Origin: Castor canadensis
Taxonomy: Eukaryota; Chordata; Mammalia; Rodentia; Castoridae
Assembly: GCF_047511655.1 (NCBI RefSeq)
Contig: NC_133390.1
Span: 167,730,083-167,794,082 of the forward strand
Reading direction: 5' to 3'
Length of the DNA: 64,000 nt
The notes below the pieces were generated by a model, which saw only the letters and a list, made by a program, of their open reading frames with translations, was not told the origin of the DNA and searched no databases. The first letter of the stretch is position 1. The number at the start of each line of letters is the position of its first letter. This document shows, piece by piece, positions 1 to 12,502 of this stretch. Position numbers and translations under genes: made by a program.

Positions 1-79
1 AGCTGGAGTCCCTTTACCTAATCTGAAGCAAGGGTTTGCTCTTGGCTCTCTACCCACACCTCTGCCTACACATGCCCCT

Positions 80-111
80 CCCACCCCACCCCACCCCACC
101 CCACCCCACCT
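80..111. repeat. (CCCCA)n simple repeat
   Basis: About six pentamer units of CCCCA on the plus strand in the SDC4 intron 2 side of the window. Confidence 0.9.
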
Positions 112-463
112 CCACTGAGCTAGTACTTTTCCTTTTCAAAGGATGAAAAACACTTTATGGGTCCTCCTACCCAACCCTTACTCTCCCCTCCTCCAAGGGA
201 GGAGCCTATGAGGACAGGTTCTGGCTAGTGCCTGAAAAACAGAGATAGGAATGAATTCAAAGCAATACATAACTCACCCCAGGGTCTCTGGGATGGAAAA
301 GATTAATCCAGTTACTTTTGTTTCCCCTTTTTAAGTGGAGGAGGGGTGCTGTAGGAAAATCAACATAAAAACCCAAGTCTCCAAACTTGATCACACTCCT
401 CACTAGAGGGAACCCCATTCTCTGCAGCCCACATTCCCAGGCCTGCCAGCAGCCCTTCTGTAC

Positions 464-605
464 CCAGATCTCCAGAGCCAGACAACTCAAAGTCATCGGA
501 TTCCTCCTGCCCAGGGCCCCCAATATCCTCATCATCAGGTAGGTCTCCAGAGAAGTATCGTCCTTCCAGCAGGTCCTGGGGGTCGATGACCTCAGTCTCT
601 CTGAT
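464..605 (-). CDS. SDC4: Syndecan-4 exon 2 (ectodomain with GAG attachment sites)
   Basis: This exon continues in phase 0 from exon 1 and encodes residues 27-73, opening IRETEVIDPQDLLEGRYFSG. Syndecan-4 is a single-pass cell-surface heparan sulfate proteoglycan that acts in focal adhesion formation, growth-factor binding and PKC-alpha signalling. The exon holds the expected glycosaminoglycan attachment serines: the SGD at residues 45-47 and the SGSGD at 68-72, each beside acidic clusters (DDED, EESDDFE). The acceptor (CCTAG, 606-610) and a GGTACAG donor (intron starts at 463) flank 142 coding bases, so the exon ends in phase 1, which fits the Gly/Asp-codon split expected in the family. The transmembrane and cytoplasmic exons lie beyond the left edge. 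The identity rests on near-identity to the known mammalian ectodomain. Confidence 0.96.
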
Positions 606-849
606 CTAGGATGAAGACAGGAGAAGCATCAGCAACAACCCAGTCCCCCTCCAGCGCACTACAACAGCTGGGCCCCCAAGAGCCAGTGAAATGGGCATTC
701 AGGGACTAACTAGCAGGGGATGAGGCCAGGACTGGAGACCTGGGTCCTAGATCCTGCTTCCCCACCCCCACCTCCATGTAACTTCATGTAAGTCTCTTTC
801 CTGCTGTGGGTTAATAAAAATAATAAAAGCGGTAATAATCAAATTATTA

Positions 850-1060
850 ATATTACTAGATACCATATACTGAGTACTTGCTACTGCAAGTACTTGCTAC
901 TGGCGGCTGCTTTTAATAACCCTGAGAACATGTTAAGCTCATTTTACAGTCGAGGACACTGGGCATGAAAGACTTCAAATCATTTTCTTTTGGTGACACA
1001 GCTGGCAGGCAGAGGAAGGAGGACTGCAGGCAGGTCTGCCAGACATCAGGTCCAGTGCTT
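850..1060. repeat. MIR-like ancient SINE fragment
   Basis: Contains the degraded MIR core: a 'lowest-level exons to AGCTCATTTTACAG ... GAGGACACTG ... CACAGCTGGCAGG' pattern typical of a reverse-oriented MIR. Boundaries are soft. Confidence 0.6.
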
Positions 1061-1428
1061 CCCAGGCACACGCACGCAGCTCCAGGATACTACACCCTAG
1101 GGTCCTAATTCACACAAGGCAGAGCGGGCTACTGATTCTGTTCTTGCTTGGTCAGGGACACCTTTCCCAGCTGAGTCAGCCTGGACTGGCACAGACAGGG
1201 CTAGCTCACTCACACCTCAAGACAGTCTCTGGCCAGCACACTGCTCAGATTTGGTGACTCAAGAGTGCATTCCTGAATTCATCTGTCTTCTAACACCCCC
1301 CACCCCCCCCCCCGTGCCCTAATCTGTTCTGCTGCCAGCAACATGGATAACACACAGTTCCTGTCCTCCCAGACCGTGTCACTCAGCCTCTACCCCATGG
1401 TGACCCAGCTGTCACCACAGAGTCTGAG

Positions 1429-1430
<2 letters not shown>

Positions 1431-1475
<45 letters not shown>
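1431..1475. repeat. (AC)n microsatellite
   Basis: About 21 uninterrupted AC units. An open frame running through it (a His/Thr run) is an artefact. Confidence 0.97.
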
Positions 1476-1476
<1 letters not shown>

Positions 1477-2479
1477 CAAGCAGCTTTCAGAAAGAAAAGT
1501 ATTCAAGGTCCAGGGAAGCAAAGAACTTTTCAAGGGCCCTAAGGACACCAGTTATTCTGCCTCCATCCTTTAGAACTCAGCTGAGTGGAAACAAACCTTC
1601 TTCCGGTAGGAAGCATTCAGATGCCCACTGCCTTTCCTCTCCTTGCTTCTGGACTTAGGCTTCTGTCTGCCCACAGAACAGTTCATTATTTCACTCTTGC
1701 CAAAGCCTATAACTGGAGGAGGTGGGGGTTTGCTTACAACCTCAGAATACAAGTTAAAGGCCCAGGGAGGTCTTACACTGCCTTTTCACCAGATGCGAGA
1801 GAATCTCTAAGGGCACACAATATTAGCTACACACGGCTTGGAGTAGAAAGAAGCCAGGTCTCTGTTTCTGACTGCCAGTGACACCGCCGGAATTCTGAGA
1901 AGGAACATCTGTCTGTCCATCTGTCTGTCACTGAGACAGGGTTTGAGTGACAGAAGAGATCCAGAAAAGTCACTTCTGAGAAAAGTCTCCTCCTTTACCC
2001 TCCCCACTGGCTTCAGGGGAGAGTGGGCAAAAGTTAACTGTGCCTTCCCTTCCACCCCACCCCCCACCCTGAGGGACAGGATGCAGGATTCCCAGAAGAG
2101 AGCAGGGTTAGGCTGAGAGGCAGGCAGCAGGGAGGCATCCCTCTATCCCAGAGCAGGGAAAACAATGCTGAGTGCTTGGCACACGTGGGGGTGGGGAGCT
2201 GGGGAGCCAGCAGGGGTTAAGGCCTGGTTAGGGATGACTTCATGACTTGGGAATCAGGAGCTGTTGGGCTGCTGGCGCTGGAATTCCAGCCCCCGCACAC
2301 AGCCCTTGCCTGTGGCTTTGGTTTGGCAGAGCAGGGGGACGGCTCCTCTGAGATTGCATAAGTGCATATACCTAAGGCGGGGTCCCTGTGCTCCCATCTC
2401 CTGCTGCAAATTCCCCTGGCCTCTGTGGCTTACTCAGTGTCAGGCCTTGACTACCACTTGGCATATGTAGGTCCTCTTT

Positions 2480-2612
2480 TTAAAATTTTTTGGTTTCTTG
2501 AGATGGGGTCTCACTATGTAGTCCAGGTTGGCCTCAAACTCAAGATTTTCCTGCTTCAGGCTGTCAAGTGCTAGGATTACAGGTCTGTTCTGTATCACTC
2601 TGCGTGGCTCTT
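2480..2612 (-). repeat. B1-type SINE, antisense
   Basis: Reads GAGATGGGGTCTCACTATGT ... AGTGCTAGGATTACAGG, the reverse complement of a B1 monomer. Confidence 0.8.
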
Positions 2613-4334
2613 GTACATCCTCTTAATAGACCCTTTTGGCAGATGTGGAAACCAGAGCTCAGAAAGTAGTCACATCAGATAAAACATGGGTCACCTGTGC
2701 TTTTGACTATACACACATGAACACGTGCATGAATACATGTGTACACAGGGCCACCAGCCTACTCTAAGCTAGAAAGAAGTCCTATAAAGTGGGCGTGTCA
2801 AGTCCAGTGGGGTAGGCGGAGGGCTTAGGGGAGGAAGAAGGAGGGATGAGAGAGAGAAGGTGCTTTGGCCACTTGTTGACTGGCCTGAGGTGTCAGAGTG
2901 CAAACTCCTCAGGACAGGGTAAGTTTCCAGCAAGGGCCTAGAGACCTTTCCTATCCTGCTTTGTCGCCAGGAATGTTGGTTATGCATCCATCTTGTCCTT
3001 TTAGTATGTGAAAGTACTATATAGTTTTAAAACAACCCACGGGATTAACAGTGATTGACTATCAGCAAATACTTCCGTTTTATAGTGGAGAAATGAAAAC
3101 TAAGAGAGAAGGAGGAGTGGGAAGACCTGGCAGTCAAGAGAGTAGCAAAACTGATTTATTTCCAGTTCAGCCCTCTGTTGGGCACCTGGTTATCCCTAAC
3201 TCTTCATTTTTATAACAGTTTCCCAGAAGTGATGAAAAGTTAGTCTGAGGTTGCATCAGGGGTCAGTGGCATGACCAGGATCAGACTCTTGTTCCAGAGC
3301 TCTGAAAGGACAGTCTTCAAAGGCCAATTAGATGAACCCTCCTACAGCAAGTTAAGGGCTGTGAGGTAGCTGATGGGAGGACACAGGGAATTAAAGTCCC
3401 CTGAAGTTTTGGAGACACTCTGCCCCTTTCTAGCCCCTTCTCTGCTCACAGTCTCTGACAATAAACTCCCAAATGGGCAGGAGCCATTTAGGACTAGGTC
3501 GGCAATACAAGACCAAGCCCCATAGGATTCTTTTTTTTTTTTTCCCTTAGGGGTTGGGAAGGCACTAAGAGCCCTCTCTCCTCCACTTTCTTAACAGACA
3601 AGACCCATTCAGTCTGGGGGAGCTTTGAAGAGCCAGGCCACCCAGTAGCCAGGCCCAACCCTGACCAGAGAGGGACCCAGACCTGCTCCTTGCTAAAGAT
3701 GTGGCTTGTTCTGCAAAGCTCACCCAACCCTGCCCAGGCACGTGTGTTCCCATGTGTGTGCATGCACAGACACCTTTCTGGACCCTCGAGTCTCCCCTCA
3801 TCTTTGTCCCTTTCACAGACACACAACAGACTCACCAGCCGAGTAAGACAGTGGGTCTGGGTCCACAGACCCCACAGACCCCATAGTTAGTGGGCACCTG
3901 AACTGGTGCTGGGGAGTTAGAGATCCCTGATTTTTCCTTAGGCCATCCAACGAAAAGAAGAGTGGGTAGGTGTGCTTTTGTTTTATAAGAACTAACACCT
4001 GCCAACAGGAGGTATCTGGGGCCTCCAAGCCCAACCATCTTGTTTTATAACCTCTGAAACAGATTAGAAGCCAAGGAGTTCAATGTCGCCCAAGCAGCTG
4101 GCAGCAAGGCTAAGCTTAGAACCTAGTTTGCTTAACTCCCAGTTTGGAGTTGCCTTTCCTCCCTTTCCAGAGCCTTGGCTGCCCTAAAGGTTCTCAGCAG
4201 GTACACAGCTATCACTCTATATGCTCCCATCTAGTCCTTAGGCTATCGCACAAAGTTAGGAAAAAACTACTAACCCTATCTCAAAGGTCTATAGCTTTTA
4301 CCACCCCAGGAAAAGCATGGGGCTGGGGTAGCTA

Positions 4335-4520
4335 ACATGTGCCAGGCACCTGCTGTGTTCTGTCTATATGAGCTCATTTGGTTGGCTCAACAATAAGGTG
4401 TTCTACCTGTTTTGCAAATGAGAAAAACTGAGGTTAGCTGAGCTATTTCATCCAAATACACAAAGTAGAAAACAACAGAGGCTAGGATTCAAACCCAAAT
4501 CTTTCTCAAGACCATGCCCT
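4335..4520. repeat. MIR-like ancient SINE
   Basis: Shows the MIR order: GTGCCAGGCACCTGCTGTG, then a 'gagaaaaactgaggtta' motif, then a 'ggattcaaacccaaat' motif. Confidence 0.65.
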
Positions 4521-7500
4521 AACCACAACCAACTTTTTCACTGCCATCCACTCTTCACCTCCACCCTAACTGAACAGCCCACGACATACTACTGTCTGGG
4601 CCAGGGCTCCAGGGTACCCCTTCTCTTGCCCAGGAGTAAACAAAGGTGAAAGTGATATTGCTTAAACAATAGAACAGAAACTTGGCTGGAGCACCAGGGA
4701 GGAGTTCAGGGTCAGGGCTTGGTTAACTGTGAACTAATAAGAGCCTTCCCCCTTACCTGCCACCTCCCTGGGGAAGCAGGGTCAGGGCCACACTTGATCC
4801 TGCTTTCAGGAGTTGAGATCAGAAGGGTAGTAACTGAGCAAGCCAAGTTGAGGGGAGGAGGATTGAGTACCCTTGGGCTCCAACTGCCAGACTTCCTGGT
4901 GATTCTAGAAGGAGATGGGTACATAGCACAGTCACCTCCTCCCCTGTCCCCATTTCCCAGAATATGTAACACCCACAAGCAAACCATAATCCTACCCTTT
5001 CCTAACTATGATTCTGGGAATTCATTCTGGCTCTTAAATCCTCAATTTCCTCTTTTGAAACCAGTGCTGGTAGTACCTTGCAAAGTGATGAGGATTAAGG
5101 GAAATGAGTTAGGGTATCCAAGGGACCCAGCATGTGACCTGGTACACAGCAGGTGCTCAAAGAGTAGTGGCTATTATTAACCCCCACCTGCTTTCCTCTG
5201 GCTGGGAGGATTAATGCTCAAAGGGTCAGAGACCTGAGGACACTTGCAGAAGCAGTTCCAGTGCTGGAAAGAAGCCAGGTCACCTGACGGGTAGGTACTT
5301 TACAAGCCACTGAGGGACATCCCCTATAATGGCTGTTATTTTGCTTTCGAGACCAAAGACTTTCAACAGCAAATTAGGTTCCTTCAAACTGTGCAAAAGC
5401 AAGACTCGGAAATGGGTAGAAACCTGTCCACAGTCAGAGTTTTGAGCAACATATCTGAAGTAAATGGAAACAGGAAATCTACATTTTTCCAGAAGGAGTA
5501 GAAGGCAGTAACCAGAGACATCTGAAACTGTATTTGGGACCTGGATCCTTGCCTTGCCTTGGGGCAAAAAAAAAAAATCTAGAAAGCAAAAGGAAATCAC
5601 ACACCAATCTACAGTCCAGTGCTGTGGTACCTGAAGGGTTAAGTCAGGTCTGGGGGTGGGGGTGGAGTGAGGGTTCAAATGTCACTCTGCCCACTTCAAG
5701 GTCGGGTTACTCTGAACACAATCACTCTGCAGAGAGCCAGGCCTGGCACTGCCAGCAGCCAGCTTTTCACCAAGCCCCAGGGCAGCTCATTCCCACAGCA
5801 AGGACTCCAGGATCCTGGGGTGACAGCTAGGAATGAGGGGGGAGGTGATCTGGAGTCTTTGGACAAACTCCTACCAGGAGCCAACCCAGCACCCTCCTCA
5901 TTAACTCTCTAGGTGGCCTTGGGTGATTCCCTCCCTGGGCCTTGGTTTCCCCACCTGTAAAAGACGGATCTCAAAGAGACAAGTCTCCCTCTGTCCTGAG
6001 GTCTGGTAACCAAACTGGGCATTGCTCCGATTACCAGTGGAGACAGTAGGGAGGGGCTGGCTCCCTCAGGGCCTCAGAGACAGAGGTGCATTGAAGCTAG
6101 GGCTTGTAATCTAGGCAGCAGATCCGAAATCCCTGCTGGATTCATGGCTGGCCAGGAGGCTCATAGGACGAAAACAAACCGCCTGTGTTCTGAGAGCAAA
6201 GTCCAGGGCCTACTCTGCAGCCTTGTCTCAGCAGATTAGATCGACCGGGTGCTGGCTTACTGCCCCTTGCCAACCTCCCCCGCCACCCAGGGAAGCCAGT
6301 ACTCCCTACGAGGTCCATCTGTCTTATAATCATCTCTTGGCTGGGCTTCCCCAAGGCAAGGAATGTCCCCACTCCCAGGGTGCCCTGCCCAGCCATTTGC
6401 TGCCCAGTGGTGCAGCCAGTCCCCGCAGGCCTGGCCACCACGGCCTGGCTTCACCCAGTCACTGTTTCCACATCCACCAGCCTCTCCGTGCCTCCCTTTC
6501 CATTACCCAGGGTGTCACCTGACTAGCAGCCTCTCCTCTGCTAGAGAAAACTGGGGCAGCCAACTCCCTGGGCTTGAGGACAGGGGAGAGGGTAGATGCA
6601 GGGTAAAGGGTGGGGGTACTGAATAGGGAGGTGTGGCCCAAGGTGGAGGTGGAGAGAAACAGGGGTTACTGGAAAGGGGTGGGAAGTCAAGAAGAGGGAA
6701 TAATTTCTGTAAATAGTCTAAGCTGGAAACAACTTTTCAGATCAGAGTGATGTTTTGGGCAGTCCTAAAGCCAATTCACTATGTTTCCAACACATGCAGA
6801 CACCACAGCTAACGCCAACCTCTGGCCAAGTTAGGAATCCTTGTCTAGCTGCTAATAATAAGTTCAACTTAAGCCAGCACTTTACAAGTTTGTCAAACAC
6901 CAATTATGATCCTTGAGTGACACAGGTGTTTTATAGAGGACACTAGGGCTCTCACATCAACAAAGTGACTTATTAACTAACTGTGTGTCTCTGGGTGAGT
7001 GGCAGAGCTGGGAGACTCTGGGATGGGGACTCAGAGACTTTGGTTTTCTGGCTGTAAGAAGTACCCACTTTTCTAGTTTCCCAGCCTCTAGAAGGAGACA
7101 AAGCCAGAGAGGCCTGTGAGGGGCAGTTACCAAGTCTAAAGGTCACCAATGAGTTAATAACAAACCAGCCCAAGAAGTCAGGTTTCTTGTTAGAACAAGT
7201 TGGGGTTAGATCAGACCCCAACTGTCAACATGGGTTCTCCCAATCTCTAGAATAATGTGCAATGAAAATGTAGGAAAACTGCCTTTCTCAGAACACTATG
7301 TCTTTCCTGTTCTCCATCACCCTCATTCCCAAAGCCCACAGAGCTATTTTCAATCACTTTATTTGCAATCATTTGGCCTCCTAAGAGTAGAAACTCTGCC
7401 CCTCCAACACAGGAGGGCAGCCTGAGTCCTGAGCAGTGTCCTGAGTGGTCTGGTACCTTTGCAAACCCCCTGCCCCATCTCTCTGTAGACTGCAAGCTGC

Positions 7501-7816
7501 TGGGGCTCCTGCAGATCCTGGCAGGAGAGGTGGGGCTGCCAGGAACTGGTTCTTGTTTAAATATAAACCCATCTGATAATTAGCAAACAGCCCACTTCTA
7601 AGATAAACAAATAGAAAATTTGGGCTCTATCAGCCCCACCCTGGATTTCTCCCTTCCCACCTAGCAACTGTGGGGATAGATGTGGGGGAGGAAAGATGGG
7701 CAAGGAAGGAAACAGTTACCAAAGAATTCTTCCACTCTACTTGCACTATGCTGGGTGCCTTTATCTGCAGCCTTGTCATGTTTAAGTCTCCTCTCAAAGG
7801 CATCACAACCTTTGCG

Positions 7817-7918
7817 TTGTGTGTGTGTGTGTGTGTTTGTGTGTCTCACTGGAAATCGAACCCAGGGCCTCTCGAAAGCTAGGCAAGCATTGTACCACTG
7901 AGCTACAAACCCAGCTCA
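7817..7918 (-). repeat. ID-type SINE, antisense, with (GT)n tail
   Basis: A GT run is followed by the reverse complement of an ID element (GAACCCAGGGCCTCTCG ... CACTGAGCTACAAACCC). Confidence 0.85.
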
Positions 7919-8355
7919 GCATTACAATCTTCTTAACAGACCATAAAGCTGGGCTCTGAGAAATTGAGTAGCATGTCCAAAGTTATACTGGAGTCAGATC
8001 TGGCTAGCACTAACCAATGTTTCAATACTCCAGGCAGCCCCAGGAGCAAGAAGAAGGCCTCAGAAATGTCAGATAATCCTAAGGCAAATCAAATCTTGAG
8101 CTACACCAGTTTTACTCTTACCAGTGGAAGACTCAGTTTTGCTTTAAGGAAGGAAAAAAAAATTGGACTACTTTCTCTGCAAACATCTAAAGACTGATTT
8201 TGAGGAACGGCTGAACTCTGTTCAAATGTCAAAGTCCAAACACAGAAAAAGGGCTGAGAAAGTTCTGGGCCTAGTACAAGTACTTCTTGTATGTTCCCTT
8301 CAGGTCCTGGACTACTAAGGTGCTGCCTCCTAAAGAACAAGGTAACAGTCTCATG

Positions 8356-8481
8356 CTCACCCCAACATCCCCACTACAGACCCATCCTAATAGCCAAGAG
8401 GTTGAAAGGCAGTGGTGACTCACCCCAACATCCCCACTACAGACCCATCCTAGTAGCCAAGAGGTTGAAAGGCAGTGGTGA
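8356..8481. repeat. 63-base tandem duplication
   Basis: Two adjacent 63-base copies (8356-8418 and 8419-8481), both starting CTCACCCCAACATCCCC and ending GGCAGTGGTGA, with one visible difference (TAATAG versus TAGTAG). A short CTCAGG continues into what would be a third copy. Confidence 0.95.
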
Positions 8482-10989
8482 CTCAGGCAGGCTACACTAA
8501 CCTACATGACTCACAGAGCCCTATCGGGTCTCCTTTCCCTAATTTTAAGGCTTCATCTGGAAATCAAACCCACCCATTTAGTCCAGAGACTAAAGGACAG
8601 CTAGGAGCCAATTCCTCCCTACAGGGAGCTGGGGCTGGAAGCCCAGCCTGGCTCCCCCAGCTCCTCATTCAGGCTGCCTCAGTACTCCAAGTCCTTGGGA
8701 AAGCCTTCTGTTTCTAGGCGCTGGGAGTGGCTGGAGCTGAATGTCCACCCCACTTCTCTTGTAAGACAGGGACTTGTTTAGACTCTTTACCAAGGAGGCC
8801 AAGAAAACCGTCATTCCCTTTCCCATTGGGCCCTCAGAGCAAGAAGGCCCTTTGGCTGGCAATGATCCAGGCTCCACACTTTAAACTTGGACACACTGAG
8901 ACCTAGACACAGGACATGTTTGCTCAAGGTCACTCAGCAATGCAGATGTAGGACCCAAGGTATCTAACATCAAGCCCAGCAAATCTCCTCATCTGGAATG
9001 TTCTCTGAGGACAGTCAAACCAGACACCTTGCACTGTCAGTCAGACCTGGTTCTGGCCTTGGCAAGCTACCACATTTCTCTGAATATTAGTCTCCTGAAA
9101 AATGGAGATAAAAATACTCACCTGAACTATCACGGGATAAATTCATACTAATAAATAACCTCAATGCACTTTTTAGAATGAAGTCACATGCGTGAAGTTA
9201 GTCATTCATGCAGACATTTCCTGAGTACTGACTATGGGACAGGTGCTTCACTAAGACAAATGAAGCAGAGTTCCTGCCCTGGCTGAGGGTGCCTCCCCTA
9301 CCCTGTCAGAATTTGGTGGATCATATTAATTCCCTGCAAGGAATGCTTAGATGTCTTCATGGCTTCTATAGTCCCTTCTCAATAGCTGGTACTTAGTGAT
9401 TAATCTAGTATAAGCTGGGAAGGGGTCTTAACACCATCTAGCTCAGACCCTTCGTTTTACAGCTAGGGGACCCCCCAGACAGCGTCCTCGTGACCTCGTG
9501 GAGCTCTCCAAGCACAGCCCAAATACTTTCCAGAGTGTTTGATAACAACCTGGGCTTCCAAGAAGTCCCAAGAGTTTTCATTAGCCACTCAAGGGTCCTA
9601 GAACCCCCTAGGCTTCCGCCTCACCCCCACTTCTGTGTAATCAAGGAGAGAATTCTCAGGCTGACCAGAAATGTCTTTCAGTTGAGGTACACCTGGTGGG
9701 TGGGAGGTACTTCCCCAGAACTGTCTGGGCCTGGTGCCAAGTCAGTGGGCTGTACCCTGGGCAGCAGCACCTTCGCCCACCCCCCACTCCCAAAACAAGG
9801 TTGCCTTTAATTGGCCAGGGAGGGAGTGGCAGGAAGGCAGATCAGGGGAATGCTCCCAGCTGGACAGGAAGAACTGGTTTAGGATGGCAAACCCGCCAGA
9901 AGAGAGGACAGCTGGGTGCTCAGATTGGGTTCTCTTCCCAAAACCTGTGGCAGCAAAATGGGGGGTGGGGGGTGTGCAACATCCAAAGGGAGGGCAGATT
10001 TGCACTAAACCTAAAATTTAGGGAGGAACCCTAATCACACTATTGGAGAGAAGGACTACTAGTCAGAGAATCTGATGGTTTAGATGTTCTCTAAACCATC
10101 AGATTTAAATGGTACCAAGGTGGTACCATTTTCATCTCTTTGTTGATATCCCGCATCTGGAACGTGGACATAATATAATCACCACACGCTAAGATTTTTG
10201 TGAAGATTAAAATGAACCAGGCCTGACACATGGAAAGCACTCGATAAGTCACAATAGGTGTGATGTTATTCCTCAGCCTCGTTTTCCTGTCATCGCAAGA
10301 AAAGGGCAGATCAAACCATTTCTCCAGTCTAAGGCAAATGTATCTTGGTCTGATTTTTCTGACCACAATCTGGAGGTGGATCAAAAGGAGAATCCTTGTG
10401 GCCCAATTAGAGACAAGATGTCTGTGACATTAACCAGAAAGGAAAGCTGAGGTCAGGGTGAAAGACTGACTTGTCTCTCAGGAAGCAGCTGCTCAGCACT
10501 GACTTCTCCCCCAGCTGATAGGCCAGCTACCCTACCTGGGACTGACAGAGCCCCCTCTCCCAAACCACATCCTTCTGACTGCCCCCTGGACACAGCTGCC
10601 TGCTCTTCCCCACTGAAGCACCTGCAGGCTCAGCAGCCCCCGAGGTGAGGCTGGCACGTAAGAACCTCATTACCTCCTGAGTCCTTTCCTCTTTTTCCCC
10701 AGGCTGTGTAGGCAGTGTTCCTTCAGGAACCTCCCCAAGGGCTCATCTCCAAAACACCCTTCCACACCTCATTCAGAGAACTGCGCCAGGAGGCAGAAGG
10801 TGGGAGGCAGAAGGCGTTCTAGTCCTATTCAGCCACTAACCTTTCCCCCTTGCTTTAGGAGGTAGTCATCACCTCACTCTGGAATTCTGTTTCCCTCCAC
10901 TCAGAATTCCTGAGGATTCCCAACCCAAAATCTCAACGGAATCTAGTTACCTGAGGATGGGACCCAACAGCAGCTACTCAGACTAGAAG

Positions 10990-11135
10990 ATAAGAAAAAA
11001 GCAGGCCTTTGGAATCCTGGCTGCCTAATTTGAATCTGACTCAGCCTGTTATTAGCTGTGTGACCTTGGGCAAGTTAGTTAACCTCTCTAGCCTCAGGAC
11101 CAGCTTAAGAACAGTAAACAGTGGGGTTGTTGGAA
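10990..11135. repeat. MIR-like ancient SINE
   Basis: Carries the forward MIR core: 'ttagctgtgtgaccttgggc' followed by 'aagttagttaacctctct' and GCCTCAG. Confidence 0.75.
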
Positions 11136-11171
11136 TTAAGCAAGTCGTAGAGCCATTAGAAAGCTATTAGA

Positions 11172-11262
11172 GGGGTGGTAGAGGGGCTCCATTGGTAGAA
11201 CACCTGCCTAGGAAGTGTGAGGCATCAGTGCCGCCAAGAAAAGGAAAAAAAGAAAAGAAAGC
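11172..11262 (+). repeat. ID-type SINE, sense
   Basis: Degraded ID unit (GGTAGAACACCTGCCTAGGA) with an A/G-rich tail (AAAGGAAAAAAAG). Confidence 0.75.
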
Positions 11263-12424
11263 TATTAGAACAGAACCAGACACACCAGAAGCACTAAATA
11301 TTTGCAGTTTTCACTGCAGGCCTGAAATTGTGCGAGCAGTATTGCTCTGGGTCTCACTCATTCCTTCTGCCAGCCAGAATCAACTTTCCCCTAAGTAAGT
11401 GCAAAGGGAAAGGAGATCCAGGGCTCTGGAAGGAATGAATATCAGTGTTTAAAATCTAGGGACTCAACCCTCACCCCCTAAAGACTGAGGCCAAAGAGCA
11501 CCAAGCCCAAGCTCTTGGGGACAAATCAACTCTCTCAGCATTTCCCATGCCCCCAGCTTCCCAGATAAGGTTGTCTCATTCCTCCCGGCCAGCTGCCGGG
11601 TGGGCTTCAGGTGGCCCGGGGCCGTGTAAACTGGTAGAGACCAGTGAACAGGGAAAAGACAAGACCTTCTCTCCTCCAGCCTCCTTCACCCCACTCCGGG
11701 TGGGTGGGTGCTTCAATTTCCCCCGAGAGCGTTTCAACAAAAACGAACACTTCTTGTAGAAAGCTGAGGCTCAACTTCTGGTCAAGTGCTGAGCCTAAAC
11801 CGGAGTCCCAACTTTCTTGGGACCCTAAAGAAGCATTAGACACCTCTTGTCCCATTCCCCCATAGCATTCAGATGGGGAAGGTGAGACTTAGGGAGACAG
11901 GGCCTTGCCCCCTCTCAAGTCAGCGGCAGAGCTGTGGCCAAAGCTGTGGTCAGGGCTCGGTTCTCCACTCCGGGTGTGTGAAACAGGGCCCTGCAAAATC
12001 CTAAACCCCTCCTCCTTTGGAGTCCACGCTGCCCGGCTCATCGGGCCATCTCAGACTTTGGAGCTGCTTGCATCCGGCGCCCAGAGGAGTAGGCGGGGGA
12101 TTCCGCGCTCGGAGCCGGCCCCAGGATCACAGCTAAAGGGCGAGGGTGTGGGAGGAGAAGAGTTGACACCGGCTTAGTCACGTCCCAGCCCGCTGCAGGG
12201 CTAAGGCCAGGGCAGGCGGGCACAGCAACAGGCTGGGAGCGCACGGCGCGCAGAGCAGCCACCCCGGGAGCTCCCTTGCGACCCTGGAGCGAAGTTTCCA
12301 ACAAAGTTTCCCCAGCCTCGGCGTCCAGTTGGGGACGGCGTAGTCCCCGTGAGCACCCACCCCGCCCTAATCCCAGGGTCTCGGGAACAAAGGAGGCACC
12401 GGCCCGCCCCCGCAAGACACCTAC

Positions 12425-12502
12425 CGACTCGGCGGTGGCGGCGGGGACGCCTACGAAGAGCAGCAGCAGCAGCAGCGGCGTGAGCAGGCGGACGGGCGCC
12501 AT
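12425..12502 (-). CDS. SDC4: Syndecan-4 exon 1 (start codon and signal peptide)
   Basis: Coding part of the first exon: 26 codons from the ATG at 12500-12502 to a GAGTCG|GTAGGT donor. It encodes MAPVRLLTPLLLLLLFVGVP followed by AATAES, a classic signal peptide with a hydrophobic core of six leucines. The human protein starts MAPARLF and is some six residues shorter here, so the core has grown, helped by five consecutive CTG codons. The start is chosen because it sits just downstream of the promoter, has G at +4, and joins in phase 0 to exon 2 to give ...AES-IRETEV, the junction known in syndecan-4. Reading past the donor gives an intronic open frame of 154 codons that is not real coding. Confidence 0.95.

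Larger units (their letters stand above)
606..12424 (-). other. SDC4: SDC4 intron 1
   Basis: An 11.8 kb intron with GT (12424-12423) and AG (607-606) ends on the minus strand. It holds few young repeats: MIR-like stretches, a B1 fragment near 2.5 kb, ID SINEs near 7.8 and 11.2 kb, a CA microsatellite and a 63-base tandem duplication. I see no second gene. Many short open frames on both strands are chance. Unique stretches such as 4.6-7.6 kb and 9.3-11.1 kb could hold enhancers, but nothing in the sequence alone proves it. Confidence 0.85.

Noticed and set aside
1431..1475. Regularly spaced repeats that could suggest an array such as CRISPR
   Set aside because: All arrays here are simple microsatellites or dispersed SINEs in a mammalian genome; there are no direct repeats with unique spacers.
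8291..8500. Open frame with a repeated 21-residue unit
   Set aside because: The repeat is explained by the 63-base tandem duplication in an intron; nothing else suggests coding.
12038..12424. Continuation of the SDC4 first-exon frame past the splice donor
   Set aside because: A consensus GTAGGT donor and the exact phase-0 join to exon 2 show this is intron.
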